Source of the DNA: a virus
Direction: 5' to 3' (one strand)
DNA length: 64,000 nucleotides
IMG/VR virus record: IMGVR_UViG_3300037042_003896
Span: 1-64,000 of that record
Part shown: positions 51,901-59,800 of the stretch, in pieces
Layout of the letters: the number at the start of each line of letters is the position of its first letter
Position numbering within the stretch: the first letter of the stretch is position 1
Notes under the pieces: generated by a model
The model's database searches: none
What the model saw: the letters and a program-made list of their open reading frames with translations, nothing else
Told to the model about the DNA's origin: nothing
Translations under genes and position numbers: made by a program

Positions 51901-54347
51901 GCTTTAGTTAACTTATAATCTTTTAATCTATCTTTAGGAATATCAAAAATTTTATTTCCTGTTTGAATTTTAATTGTACCATCTTCATTTTCACCTAAGA
52001 TTTTAAGTTTATGTAAATCAATAGCTGAATTAATACCATTTGTTTCATAATCTACAGTTGTACCAAGAAAATATTCTACTCCTATTTCAAATTCAGTTGC
52101 AACATTTTTAGTAGTGAGAGTAATAGTTTTTTTGATTGGCTCACCTTTTTCATCTAATTCAACTTCAGGTAAATCTTCAATTGTTTGTTCTTTATATTCT
52201 TTAGGATTGTTTTTTATATCAGTATATTCCTGTAAAAATAAATTCCTACGAACAGTCATTTGACCAACACTATATAATGCTTCTCCAACATCTTCCTGAA
52301 TAGTAGAATCAAGAGTCTTGACTTTTTCCATAGCAGCATTATAACTTTCGAAATTTCCTGCTATAAGGTCTGCATTAACTGTACTAATATCAATGCCTGC
52401 ATTAACAAGAGTTGCTTCAACAGAAGGAAGCCTATCATCATAATCTGCCACCTTTGCTGCAGCATAGACCATCTTATCCATCACTGCAGAAGTGTAGAGA
52501 GGTTTTTTATTCTCATCTACTTTTCCTCCATAGCGAAGATTGAGTGATTGATATAATGATTTTGTGTTTTCTGCAGTGGCTTCAAATTTCGCAAGTCTGG
52601 TTAAATATGCTTCTCTTGTATCTGACGCAAGAGCTTTTCCTTCAGCTTGAAGTTGTGCAAATCCTTCTTCAGTACTAGCAAGAGTTCTATATTCAGCAAT
52701 GTCTGATCTTACAAGATCAAATCTACCATATTTAATACGAGGAGATAAATAATTAATAATATAATCAGCTTCTTTATCTTTACTATCAGTAATTTTTCCT
52801 GCTTTTAAAAGTTCTTCCCTATCTTCTTGTAAAACAGTTCCTCTATTAACAGAATCTATTGTGTCACTTGTAAAATCAGAAAGTTTAGATTTATTAAAAG
52901 ATTCAATCGCAGCTTTGGTATTTATATCTTTTGCAGAATTTTCTTTATATCTACCTCTGCCTAACATCAATGCTCCAGAAAGTCCACCAATAAGAATATT
53001 TTCCATACCCTCATCTGTACCAACTGTTTCTTTAATTCCTTCAAATATACTACCTATAGCACTTGTAGCACTATTATCATACTTCTTATCATAATAATCT
53101 TGTGTGCCAATTTGAATAGCATACTGCGCACCTTCTTCAAATCCTTCAGGTACAGAAAATGTATATGGTCTTATTTTATTTAAAGCAGATAAAAATTTAT
53201 TACCAGTTACAGCTTTTTCTATAAATTTACCAGTGGTATCTGTTGTTACTTCTCCAATTTTTCTACTAACACCATTAATTATATCCTTTTCTGCACGATA
53301 GGAAGATCCTAATATTTTTGGAAATTGAATATAGTTAGTAACACTTAATAGTGCTACGTTGGCTAAAAAGGAACTATTACCAACAGACTCAGAAGCCTTA
53401 TTAATTTTATCTAACTCTGCACCAATAGGATCAAGACCACCATGAGTATTTTTATATTCTTCTATTTTATCATCCCTAAATTGATTCAGATTGTTAAATG
53501 CTTCAAATCCAGCTTCACCAGTTGTAGCAAGTCCTGCAACAACTGCTCTACTACCAGCATTTAATGTTTTATATGAACCTAAAAATTGATTTGATATAGC
53601 TTTTAACTTACCGTATCCTTCAGCAACTTTTCCTGCAGTGGCAGCAGCTGCTACAGCTTCTTCTGTACTAGCTGCTAACACTTCTGCACCTTTTCCTATA
53701 GATACTAATTTTGCTAATCCTGGTAAAAGACTTAATGATTTTAATCCTGTAGCAAATACACCTCCTGATAAAGCAGCTCCAGCAGCAAATCCTAAGTTTT
53801 TAACAATACCGTCCCAAAGAAAGTTTGCACTAAATAATTTAGAAGGAGAATACCACCTAGAATTTTTCTCAGCATCTGAATAATAATTTGGTAAAATATC
53901 TTCTGCTGCTTTAGTAATTTCATCAATCTTACGATTAAAATCATTATCATAGAATGATGCAAATCTACCATCATCTATCATTTGATATACACCATTCAAT
54001 AATCCTGCTGTAGATTGTACAAAGGTAGTACCAGTTAATAGTAAACCTTTACCTACACCATTAACCATTTTAGAAGTCCATCCTTGTCTTTGTGCAGCTG
54101 CGTCCTCATTATTATATCCATATAATACATTATTGTATCTTCCTGTTCTAAATGGCGCAGCTTCTTCCATAGTTACAGAAGAAGCATCATAAGATCTTGT
54201 GGGGGCAGAAATATAATTTAACGATGTATCATTCAATGGATTATATTCAGCTTGAACATTATTAAAAACAGGTCTTGCTGAACCATTCGCATTAACTAAA
54301 TCAGGAACTTCTGGACTACCAGAAAGATTAACTATAGGGTCTTGCAT
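39918..54347 (-). CDS. giant virion protein (4,809 aa) with crAss-like RNA polymerase core
   Basis: Residues 1-250 carry Gly/Ala-rich hydrophobic segments (LGFAAGAALSGGVFATGLKSL). A long coiled coil follows at about 910-1215. Near 2073 is YHEVFEAVW, a metallopeptidase-like motif lacking the second His. From about 3400, YRIPTQKQNSIEAFVIK and VVVPAALVEKTGADFDIDKLFM show the DxDxD metal site (Asp 3441, 3443, 3445) of crAss-like single-chain RNA polymerases, known from phage phi14:2 gp66, about 2,200 residues. From about 4490, YAGVGSRQTPENVL...EGADKAFDDG is a SLOG/DprA-like Rossmann domain. The virion polymerase is injected and transcribes early genes. No stop interrupts 14.4 kb. It is over twice the known homolog's length. 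Confidence 0.85.
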   Translation of the reverse strand: MQDPIVNLSGSPEVPDLVNANGSARPVFNNVQAEYNPLNDTSLNYISAPTRSYDASSVTMEEAAPFRTGRYNNVLYGYNNEDAAAQRQGWTSKMVNGVGKGLLLTGTTFVQSTAGLLNGVYQMIDDGRFASFYDNDFNRKIDEITKAAEDILPNYYSDAEKNSRWYSPSKLFSANFLWDGIVKNLGFAAGAALSGGVFATGLKSLSLLPGLAKLVSIGKGAEVLAASTEEAVAAAATAGKVAEGYGKLKAISNQFLGSYKTLNAGSRAVVAGLATTGEAGFEAFNNLNQFRDDKIEEYKNTHGGLDPIGAELDKINKASESVGNSSFLANVALLSVTNYIQFPKILGSSYRAEKDIINGVSRKIGEVTTDTTGKFIEKAVTGNKFLSALNKIRPYTFSVPEGFEEGAQYAIQIGTQDYYDKKYDNSATSAIGSIFEGIKETVGTDEGMENILIGGLSGALMLGRGRYKENSAKDINTKAAIESFNKSKLSDFTSDTIDSVNRGTVLQEDREELLKAGKITDSKDKEADYIINYLSPRIKYGRFDLVRSDIAEYRTLASTEEGFAQLQAEGKALASDTREAYLTRLAKFEATAENTKSLYQSLNLRYGGKVDENKKPLYTSAVMDKMVYAAAKVADYDDRLPSVEATLVNAGIDISTVNADLIAGNFESYNAAMEKVKTLDSTIQEDVGEALYSVGQMTVRRNLFLQEYTDIKNNPKEYKEQTIEDLPEVELDEKGEPIKKTITLTTKNVATEFEIGVEYFLGTTVDYETNGINSAIDLHKLKILGENEDGTIKIQTGNKIFDIPKDRLKDYKLTKADVLEKNKTAKFFYEHRNEIYSYNFGKGYGGEKKGRLQYENGKLFFVYIGANGKLLRKDVSDNAYFKAQEGFNKARLTLTGEKALTKEQLAANKAFIEEKKTKEEQETIDENRNKRIVILSDLAKEIVEEQESTEKLIAKKQLELENIIKDLNALEEKILTTENDVDKRIKGRIQFKSATRKMLAAAERLEKMKDDLTKELAFLEARKDELDIDLSYISDSAQYIVELPEGKDDFLQELRDQQKIMEELIDSTEKEIKIIHSVLPKIQDALDQAIAFLSDLLDKFAQKFPKVPTFIMGQEWIDFLKANPNFLKRQPTYKEELKQLEEMVAQVDDLDIVPGERTLQELQDRIAILQQALPEYKKELKAKSAILAKFEAIANKYLQEKEEEDKLAKDEQLIKEALGTEDNDTIIQLPYSHKFEAEAKKADEYVPISTIPLDDTEVPHHIRANKFGILLNKLPNRKKIKGVFITLKNEETLGLKGLMSLLKNDEEGVDESSIIAMVMVEEDKEGNLSLIDENGVKIENATDYLSKGIFTIMPDKLLTSGKMFRESTSKEVKNSIIDQYKKWREKILKVEDLSEVHEINASLGHAMPVTTTDQNGKEVIDYNARVSVEDSEFVSEEEIEGDLLISIPNLNNTHEKGTTSFLTPLGRIFLELPNGYRKLNNKQHSRAEAESIFDTIMQVAKQMMDKSIGIKDPSSVRLVNYLKSVIYWGIPRDPNTKERKPNGYNSIFWEKDSETGQFLLSISGNGKNYPFTPSSLQLNKEQIITLISNMYNNVNSTLVKDLNSEYEQIISISSSGEIKSVIWPNYQTYLLSNKTPDGKKRTDIPLTTNTRPIKTDVEGDTNITGVYFYTTDTADDFVIPISEKPKPVVKSTTPTKPVTKTVVSSIAEEKKAIENKLGIKLNELKGRQGIYGTPEADYNLTIDAMINEGAEGLQAHDLGNGFYTIGFKGKSQNKITFYIFNKNSNSVILSRSLTSSDVWTGVEESYIKKQLGILGITSFSAKEFIEAADLIPSKYNTKATVKLTGGKFILDGKTTNTYTSPKTGLSILFGAPANINESNFMKVISVLQGADLETIFANVSDRVKEANPKFTPKQVTEEAQKLIKRTIYDAIVPQLGKASNMESEEVFVIGEEDEEAEETAIVNVEKKIDEEAFEIPDDEENSDAVNEAINNALKNKNKQKPILREMLEKEIKDIKIENWAEIEEWIKTNFPNLPLYRVKNIISEIGGDRKAWGMLKNGALYIYEQAEVGTVYHEVFEAVWKLISSPEERASIENEFKSRKGTFTDRPTGKTIKYSEATPSQIKEQLAEEFRDYRVNKKIPQKPVDGRPFILKLFSDIVNLVKGWFGKENFSSLTEELFNKINTGGYKNNIPLETALSYASKGIIDIEDAYFTEADELSVVAITDIEKMEIVEEMTYLTLVDLVATDKGLFTLPTLNKTELYSKLKNEILETIANKVVAAYGLVENETLTLKQAKPTIDKYTNLMKLVDKQWESIVAKHEEFLRGYSIEFDENDTLQLTDENNTGRDNYQDATKIDNFKKTNAAIKLLLATMPKVYLDENSEEVAELSSIGGYKLIPMSETYVAIMNNVHTSRGLEEMFSRLRDMAVVNPNYRTLYKRLTKTDWVDKGVDFTKIETTHGLQLISTFWKTFKKQNPSVQNVFILENGEVVVGDANLSTAAAQLKSEYIHSIILFAKEGKGFYKYDKAKKKYVGVPAKVKDIDLNTNEKRVMFLSKLGISFTLKEINSFSKNLNKFQQFKETVDGIKASIANTDEIAMFSGKVLEINNRLLELALLKASLTHPEFDSTYFNVTGDRTQSFIGTNAPSDLYDVLSQIDNLNELKGTQYAYLLTDVFAQGSDVLKRMFKPSGERRTDIGSENLLKVGYVSGIINSVKGKQKQSSKLSYPERIIQGINLNLKGWFLNLIPADATTEWMINMGNPITTSNLSKGMVGVNRIFGEYFKAELALARDKRPLDRHRDKKLAKELRFFKEILGEKLHNDIIAETESIEDVYTKYESRINTALDKYITKKTNNLKWLLERFNILKQEETGWVAENINLPENMTENELNGHLKALSINFIIANIEMHKIIYSDPYQYWDELKRVKPFNSPAQPLVNDPKMNAAYNKVWNKGFNKGDIGYTDFTKPYFSTGTFADVIGIIDLPDYKEYEETNGSGIITFGAYRNFRIRAGEWNDNEEAQYRYDVAWEKNDKGLEFSLEENDILDKGNPMIQSAYTPLKPIARGNKANKRNYNDVVMDKYALYPLSYRMMKSVNKAGSKESSNAITLYNKMQNEKIDYMVFETGRKVGAEQLSPVYDANGNFVTTVYKGIVKIPFEILSIQAEVPSHDDNSVTRGSQITKLITMDYMEAGVPVDFNESEKNFNKRYKTWYALSEDAKKEASPLYKEIINNQNLLEELTQKGYENLLKTLGIKEENGTFTIVDLSKTGEMLRDEILKREVTDNISKALTSFLEGKSVLEATPAYQQIRNILYSIADREVISQKMPGGSKVQIPSLFFEEKRFGLTKIKGKKGYTSDVLRFYSEGENKTNTCEIMIGRWFDSPLSDEELLNYLNNTPEGQKILSGLAYRIPTQKQNSIEAFVIKQFLPKEFGDSVVVPAALVEKTGADFDIDKLFMYLKNVIKGKNGLELVNYLTDTNSTVGKRYYNWVKENVEKDVKKYKNFLSKGAVKELRDAFKNTLDEINNNYKTAVSEKKEELYSQYTELFNDVDYVLNVQMQNNYILELFKAGGKIFRVLPKETKTDYWKLKDSMLINDINGPQEIENYLALTLRKLERNEHPNDTQDLLSMVSLYEEELRVLGATSEYVKEYKEEALRVFREGKNETIQDIGEQSKQISANVKADYYSEKESINVQAAEEMAEIQGLPSLSEFGGFSLNKQNTKKALENAYIESSETLVLHPKNYKRLIQPNSATQLKDLAEEITIKVIGHKFDYTNINNMLDMGFMTRLRHAFVTGKYAIGIAAVNQTNHSLNQRQPIFIDKNKLTLVKEDGHWLGDAEIKFDKYNKITVDGRVVPTLSMIENADGQDISDIIGQFIDGYVDISKGPWIMELGATPNVASTYLFLIKLGVPVDTVAYFMNQPIIQDYLRTIESEGYSWLFIDKYVKAVKGEYASSITIPKEGFTIPSKSALKNLVGKKVANMNSSELVNQRLILDEFLKYAKMAEHMFLVTQGSNFDTATFNDPYLVFKKFKQLEKAQSTIISSVDKDGNIISGVDGLLDNSFIGALKTRIESLRDALAEILKSDQPRVRGIIEKVITPYIQMNDNDFVKLAQKAVNDLFDYALQTDTALNEEITDLLIKNGGAAKEVGTFIQHVKDHKGHSLHNNVVINLMQIVPSDKAGNASVTNVKVKSLQNKVYDQNNLIFAFREIRDYLKSQDSKLYDRLIRLAVLQSGLSKSTLSFTSVIPFEDFEEIYNETLSSLEKIPNLEQFYELGVFQRNNWNNDDVVPHVKAKYIKYKTEGGKYNPSMAFLPDNVKKATTAGNIPQMLTQSTLTKEAKSDFIVYSWEDISISNKDKKQGLSTIAKKKAYMRKIGDFSYIQKGLFQKVYDDFGTALIHRDYKGTEYFVYKATNAWGNGNKANEFYTEDRQSVIDNGFIKVESNPHDNHDIIDLFLDYAAKNDRKNPNKSLPLYENKTNMENPQYEGMPLFNALPSKSNTPTMTYAGVGSRQTPENVLSQMTEIATELESKGYTLNTGVTFYGKKEGADKAFDDGTKKKNLFSPEKQGSRAKEQAIAKEIHPAPEYLKGGGLKLMARNTNQVFGDNLNAPVDFVLFYAKETKGIRPEGGTGQAVEMARRKNIPTINMANPNWRQELDKVLSNSNSVNKPKQIGMGVAEEVYSKLGNKTVSENVKIVDKPYLYSDEQKRGKAIVAYKSTKMPVSFENPFHTSGKTTKENVIDFIDFFLNSNEPQAVWMRAKAMSGEFKGKPIYYGNTQANKENQPSHATAIDYLINKYDWNTNEIENVIAKKTVESKKCN

Positions 54348-56737
54348 TATTTCTGTAAGTTTAAATTTTTATTGATTTGTGCTGTAATCATTGATTCACT
54401 CAATAAAGCTAAATCTGCTTTAGCAATATCTTCATTCAAATAAATTCTATCAAATTCAACATTTTCAACTTTTTTAGTAGTATTATTTTTAACATATACA
54501 CTAGCGACATATCCCCCCCCTCTTGGCATAACTACTAAATCTGCACCAAGTGGTATATATTTAGTTGATGTACGCAATTGATAAAGTTCTTCAGAAGGAA
54601 TAGCTGCAGTTTGCCAAGCATCAGGGTTTGTAGTGTATGCACCTAAATTTGTTGAACCATATTGACTAGTTGCAGCTCTTACTTGTAATGGATTAAATTT
54701 ATAAGCATTGAAAGATTGTCCTGTTAATTGTTCAAAATCATTTTGTGAATCTATATTAACTTCTCTAACTTTTCCAGTATCATCAGTTATTGTAGCAACA
54801 CCTTTCCAAGTTCCACCAACTTCGTAAGGAGCACTTGCTTTAAATGATACCTTTGAATTAGGATCGGTTAAAGCTTTTAATGCAGCAGTTTGATCATATC
54901 CTGCTCCAGCTAAGTTTGTTGCATTAGAAATAAATGCACTCACTCTATTTTTTACAATTTTCATTTCTTTCTCATCTGTAGGAGTGAAAGAAAATACATC
55001 ATCTGTTGTTGTAAATTTACCTAATCTTTCTTCTATCTGTTTACTTGCTACTTCAGGGGATACTCCTGTTTGTGCAACTTGTCTATAAATATCTTCTCTT
55101 GCTGCAAGTAATGTGGTATAATTATAATGACTTGTTTTATAGTCTGCCACTGCTTGTTTATCTGCATGAGTTAAGGTTACTCCCAGATCTTTAGCTTTAT
55201 TATCTAAATTTAATATCCATCGTGTAACAAATTGTTGTGGAGTTTCATTAGTTGATTTTGACCAACCTTTTATATTTTGTAATATATCATTCTTAGTTAA
55301 AGGTTTACCGCTTTGAGTTTTACCATTATTACCTTTACTTAATAATGTAAATATTACATCAACACCATTAGCATAATTAGTAGCTTCCCAGGATGCTAAT
55401 TGTTCCGTAGTTCTTTCCACTGCAGATTTTCCCATAGTTCCAGGAACATCAGCACTTAATCTCAATAGTTCTCCAGAAGCCCCTTCTCCTTCTTTTGGTT
55501 TTGCTTTCCATTGACCTGTTGCTCTATCAAATTCATTTTCCGCTGTAAATTTTAAATCTGCTAAATCAGCAGCTCTTAAAGCCATTTTTTGATCAAATGC
55601 TTCTTGTCCTTGTTTAAATCTAAAATCTCTTTCGTTATTAAGTTGTTGTGTTAAAGGATTTGTAAGATTTGTAATCTTCTTTGTAGTGTCTGTAAATTGT
55701 GTAACTAAACTATTTTGAAAATTTGTTCTATAATAACTTTCTTTAAATGCATCTGGAGATTTTGTAGCTAATTCTGCAAGATCTGTATATTGTTTTTCAT
55801 AAGTAATTCGTTCATCAGATAACTTTTTCTTTTGAGCTTCCAGAGCAAGTTTTTGTTCGGGAGTAGTTTTTCCTGTAAGTAGAGTATTTAATTGCCCTAA
55901 ACTTTGATCTATTTCTGAAAAGACTCCTTCATATTTGGTAGCAAATACAGACAATATACTTTCCGCAGGAACATTTTTTGTATTTGCCCAAGCGTCAATG
56001 TGTATTTGATTTTGAACATTCCCTTGTTTTAACACATTATTAATAATTGCCTGAACTGCTTTTGCATTGCTACTTTCTTCAACATGTGTCATAGTTCTTG
56101 CAGGAAGTGCTTCACCTGTTGCAGGATTAAACTTTATGTTGCCCTGTGTATCAGTTTGAAACATTTGTTCAAGAATTGATGATTCTATTCCTGCATCTTT
56201 AACTTGTTTCTGTATTTCTTCTGTTATGTTTACATAAGGAGAATATTCTCCTGAAAAAGCAACTGGTGCTCCACGATCATCTGTTAAACCACTATTTAAA
56301 TAAGGGTTTACAAATTTTTCATAAAAGAACTGTTCATTGTTTTTATCAGATTTACCTTCTTTTTTGTATCTATCCATCTCAGTTAATTGTTTTCTGAGTT
56401 TGGCAGTTGATGATACAGCATTTTGTATAAAGGAATCTTTTCCAATTTGACTAACCATTCCTCCTACAGAGGTAACAAGTTGCGAGTTAGAGAAATCTCC
56501 ACCTGCAACTCCTCTAAGATTATTACCTAATGCGTTGAGTTTAGACTGTAAATAAGTTTTATCTACATCTTTATAAACATCAAGTCCAGCAACATTGTTA
56601 ATTTGGGTCTGTATTTTTTGAACACCCTCATCATATTGCTTTTGTTTCTGCATACCCACTTCAACCATTGCCTGAACAGGTAATTGTTGTACATATGGGT
56701 TGAAAGTTGGGATCTGTTTATCGGTAAATGAAGCCAT
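54347..56737 (-). CDS. large helical virion/cargo-type protein (796 aa)
   Basis: It begins MASFTDKQIPTFNPYVQQLPVQAMVEVGMQKQKQYDEGVQKIQTQI and continues through long helices (NLRGVAGGDFSN, SSTAKLRKQLTEMDRYKKEGKSD). This N-terminal block (P-x-F-x-P-Y-V-x-Q-L-P-V-x-A-M) is one I associate with large proteins of crAss-like and related phages. There is no catalytic motif. It ends at the start of the RNA-polymerase giant and has its own strong promoter. It probably belongs to the packed cargo with that protein. The Gln/Asn/Ala richness is typical of virion helical proteins. Confidence 0.7.
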   Translation of the reverse strand: MASFTDKQIPTFNPYVQQLPVQAMVEVGMQKQKQYDEGVQKIQTQINNVAGLDVYKDVDKTYLQSKLNALGNNLRGVAGGDFSNSQLVTSVGGMVSQIGKDSFIQNAVSSTAKLRKQLTEMDRYKKEGKSDKNNEQFFYEKFVNPYLNSGLTDDRGAPVAFSGEYSPYVNITEEIQKQVKDAGIESSILEQMFQTDTQGNIKFNPATGEALPARTMTHVEESSNAKAVQAIINNVLKQGNVQNQIHIDAWANTKNVPAESILSVFATKYEGVFSEIDQSLGQLNTLLTGKTTPEQKLALEAQKKKLSDERITYEKQYTDLAELATKSPDAFKESYYRTNFQNSLVTQFTDTTKKITNLTNPLTQQLNNERDFRFKQGQEAFDQKMALRAADLADLKFTAENEFDRATGQWKAKPKEGEGASGELLRLSADVPGTMGKSAVERTTEQLASWEATNYANGVDVIFTLLSKGNNGKTQSGKPLTKNDILQNIKGWSKSTNETPQQFVTRWILNLDNKAKDLGVTLTHADKQAVADYKTSHYNYTTLLAAREDIYRQVAQTGVSPEVASKQIEERLGKFTTTDDVFSFTPTDEKEMKIVKNRVSAFISNATNLAGAGYDQTAALKALTDPNSKVSFKASAPYEVGGTWKGVATITDDTGKVREVNIDSQNDFEQLTGQSFNAYKFNPLQVRAATSQYGSTNLGAYTTNPDAWQTAAIPSEELYQLRTSTKYIPLGADLVVMPRGGGYVASVYVKNNTTKKVENVEFDRIYLNEDIAKADLALLSESMITAQINKNLNLQK

Positions 56738-56754
56738 GTCTTTTATAAAGTTAA

Positions 56755-56784
56755 CAAATGTAATAGAAAATATTATACAATCAA
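56755..56784 (-). promoter_or_regulatory. Bacteroidota-type late promoter for the cargo/RNA-polymerase operon
   Basis: On the minus strand TTG (56782-56784), 19-base spacer, TACATTTG (56755-56762). ATG 56737 is 17 bases downstream of the -7 box, so the leader is short. The downstream giants follow without gaps. Confidence 0.75.
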
Positions 56785-56826
56785 AGAATTATAATATATT
56801 CTGGTAATTTTATTTAATCAAATTAG

Positions 56827-59800
56827 TTATAATGCTTTAATAGCTTTAACGATTGAACCATTTCTTGAAGTTTTATCTTTTGGTTTCTTTTTGTAACTTT
56901 CAACTTCATAAGTACCATCATCATTCTTTTTATATACAGCATCAAATCCTGTAGGTATTCCAGAATTTGACGCTGTTGCACCTGCTCCACTAGTATCAAA
57001 TTGTGCAAAAGGATTGTAATTCTGAGCTTTCATTTGATCGTTGTATCTATAGTTATATAGATTTTCATATACACCAAGTTGTCTATTTTCTAATTTATTC
57101 TTAGCATATTTATCACTAATAGAATTTAAAGCAGCAAGTGTTGTAGCTTTAGTATTTGACAATGCTTCTTGTTGTCTTACGTACTGTTGATCAAGTCCTT
57201 GCAGATTTTTCAATTGAGCATCATTGAGAATATTTCTATTTTCACTATACACTTTATCTTTCTCAGCTTGATTTAATCTAAACTGTTCAGCTAACACTTT
57301 CTGATTAGCTCCATATTTCTGTGCATTTAATGATGCAAGAGCAGCAGGATTATATCCTGACATTCTTTGTGCACTTCTATAATCAGCTTGGTTCTCATTC
57401 ATTATATCTTGCAATGATATATCATAAGGAACAGTTAACTCAGGTTGATAATTTTGATATTGAACAGGTTCCACTTTATTATTAGACATAGCATACATTT
57501 CTCCTGCTAACTGATTAGGATCTAATTGTTCTTGATCTGTTGGTCTAAGATAAGGAATCAATGTATTTAATGCAGGTATCCAAGGAAACTTGGGTTTATC
57601 TTCAATAGGAGGAGTGTATGGAATTCTTGTAGTTGTGTTATCTGTTGTAACAGACATTCCAGGAAGTTTAGTAGTTTCTTGTGGAGGAGGAATAAGATTT
57701 AATAGTTCTTTAGAAGCCCAACCATATCCAAGTTTTTTATCAATGAACGGTGTTTTTCCATAAAGTTCTTTATGCCTTGCTTCAATTAAAGGTTTAGATT
57801 GAGGATTATTTAAAAGAAACTTTTGAAATTCTTCATTTCCTTGTCCTGTAAATCCAAGATTTTCTGCAATTTTATCCCATTCTTCTCCAGTAAAACTTGA
57901 TTTAGTTTTCATCCCATAACGATCACCAGGACTAGTGTTTCCTTTCCAAGGAACTAATCCATATTTACTTATATATCCAGATGGTTGTGCTATAGGAGGT
58001 TGTCCTGAACTTCTTATTGCTGCTTCACGTTTTGTAGCATTATCACCAGCAAGTTTTGTAGTAGATTTACCAGTAGTTTGAACAGGAGATGGACTAATAG
58101 GTTTTCCTGTAGTCTTACTATACCATTGTTTAAATTCAGGAGTTTGAGCACTTTCTATTCCATAATGAAGAATATTTTTTACAAAATCATCATATGATAA
58201 ATTCATTTCACCGAGATATTTATCTTTCAAATATTTATTATAAATATCTCGGTGTACATTACGATTTTTTTCTAACTGAACATCTTTACGATGACTTGTT
58301 CCACTTTTCCATTTTTCTTCAAAAATTTTCTTATTTTGTGGAGTATCTATATTATTTTTATTACTTCCTGTTCTACTAGTAATTTCATTAAGCCAATTAC
58401 TATATGCAGTTTCTTTTTCAGAATCCCAACCATGTTGTGCTTTAGGAATACTTGTACCAAATTCAGCAGAATTTGAGAAAGCATTTTTATCTATCTTAAC
58501 TTCACCACGAGCAAGATTATCAGCTATAAATCCATTTTCATCTGCTGTTGCATTTAACGCTTCCTGATAGTTAGCTAAGTTTTGTGTATCTGCTGCATAT
58601 TTTTTCAACTTCATATTTCCACCATCAATAGTTGCCTTTAATGATGTAAGTTTAAGTTTATCAAAAGATGTAGTTGAATCAAGTTCATTTAATTCATTTG
58701 TAGCTTTTGCAATCTTTTTATTCTCACGATTAGTTTTATTAGCTATATGGTGTTCTATTCTTTTGAATTTCTTTCCACCATATTCATCAGCAAGTTCTAT
58801 GAGTTCTTTATCGTTAGTTGCCATTGCTAATTTTTTATCAAATTTAAGATTACCAAATACAACAAGACTATCTTCTTGTCCACCATTCTGTAATTTAACA
58901 GCAGGTTCACCTCTCTCTACTTCTACATTAGCCTCAGCATTACCACCTGTTTCAAATTTAGAATATGATGGTTGTGTATTTCCATATGATACACCTATTC
59001 CTGTATTACCCTGACCATCAGTTTCTTCATGTGAGTTTCCTTTAAACATAACAGTTTCTCCACCATCAGGTAGATATGGATTATAAGAAATAGGTTCAGC
59101 ATATCCACCCCAATGAGTTTGTAATTCTCCACCCATTGCCATAGATTGTTGTGTGAATAGATTTTGTCTTATGTTACCTCCTGTTCTAAGAGAATCCATT
59201 CCTTCGTGTGCAAAATCATAAACGTCTTGTGCTGTGTGGTCTCCAAAATAATTAATAAGTTGTGGATTAATATTTCCACCATCTCTTACATAAGAATTAT
59301 ATTGAGCGTGAACACCTTTGCCAAAGTTTGCTCCTGCTGTTCTTCCAATATTTCTTGTAGTAGCAGCTTGGGCATTTTTAATCTTTTCAGGATTTGTATC
59401 AATTAGATTTCCACCAACTGTACCTACAGTTTTACCAATAAGTTGTCCTACAGGTCCCCATATACTACCAATTGCTCCACCAACTTCACCTCCAATATCA
59501 GCACCTGCACTATCACCACCACTAAGTTGTGTAGCAGCATTTCCTACTGCTTCTGTACCTCCTGCATTAGCAAATTGTCCAACTCCTCCCCCTGCTCCTC
59601 CTGCAAATTGTGAAGTGCTTCCAAATTTTCCTTTTGATGCTGCTGATATAAGTTCTCCCCATTGTGCTTGGCGAAGATTTCCTCCCATTCTATATTGTTT
59701 AACTATATCAGAATCATTAAGAGGTTCAAATCCAAGATCATCATATAATGTATTAGGAGCATACGTATTCTGTATTTCTCCCCCACCTTGTAACATATAT

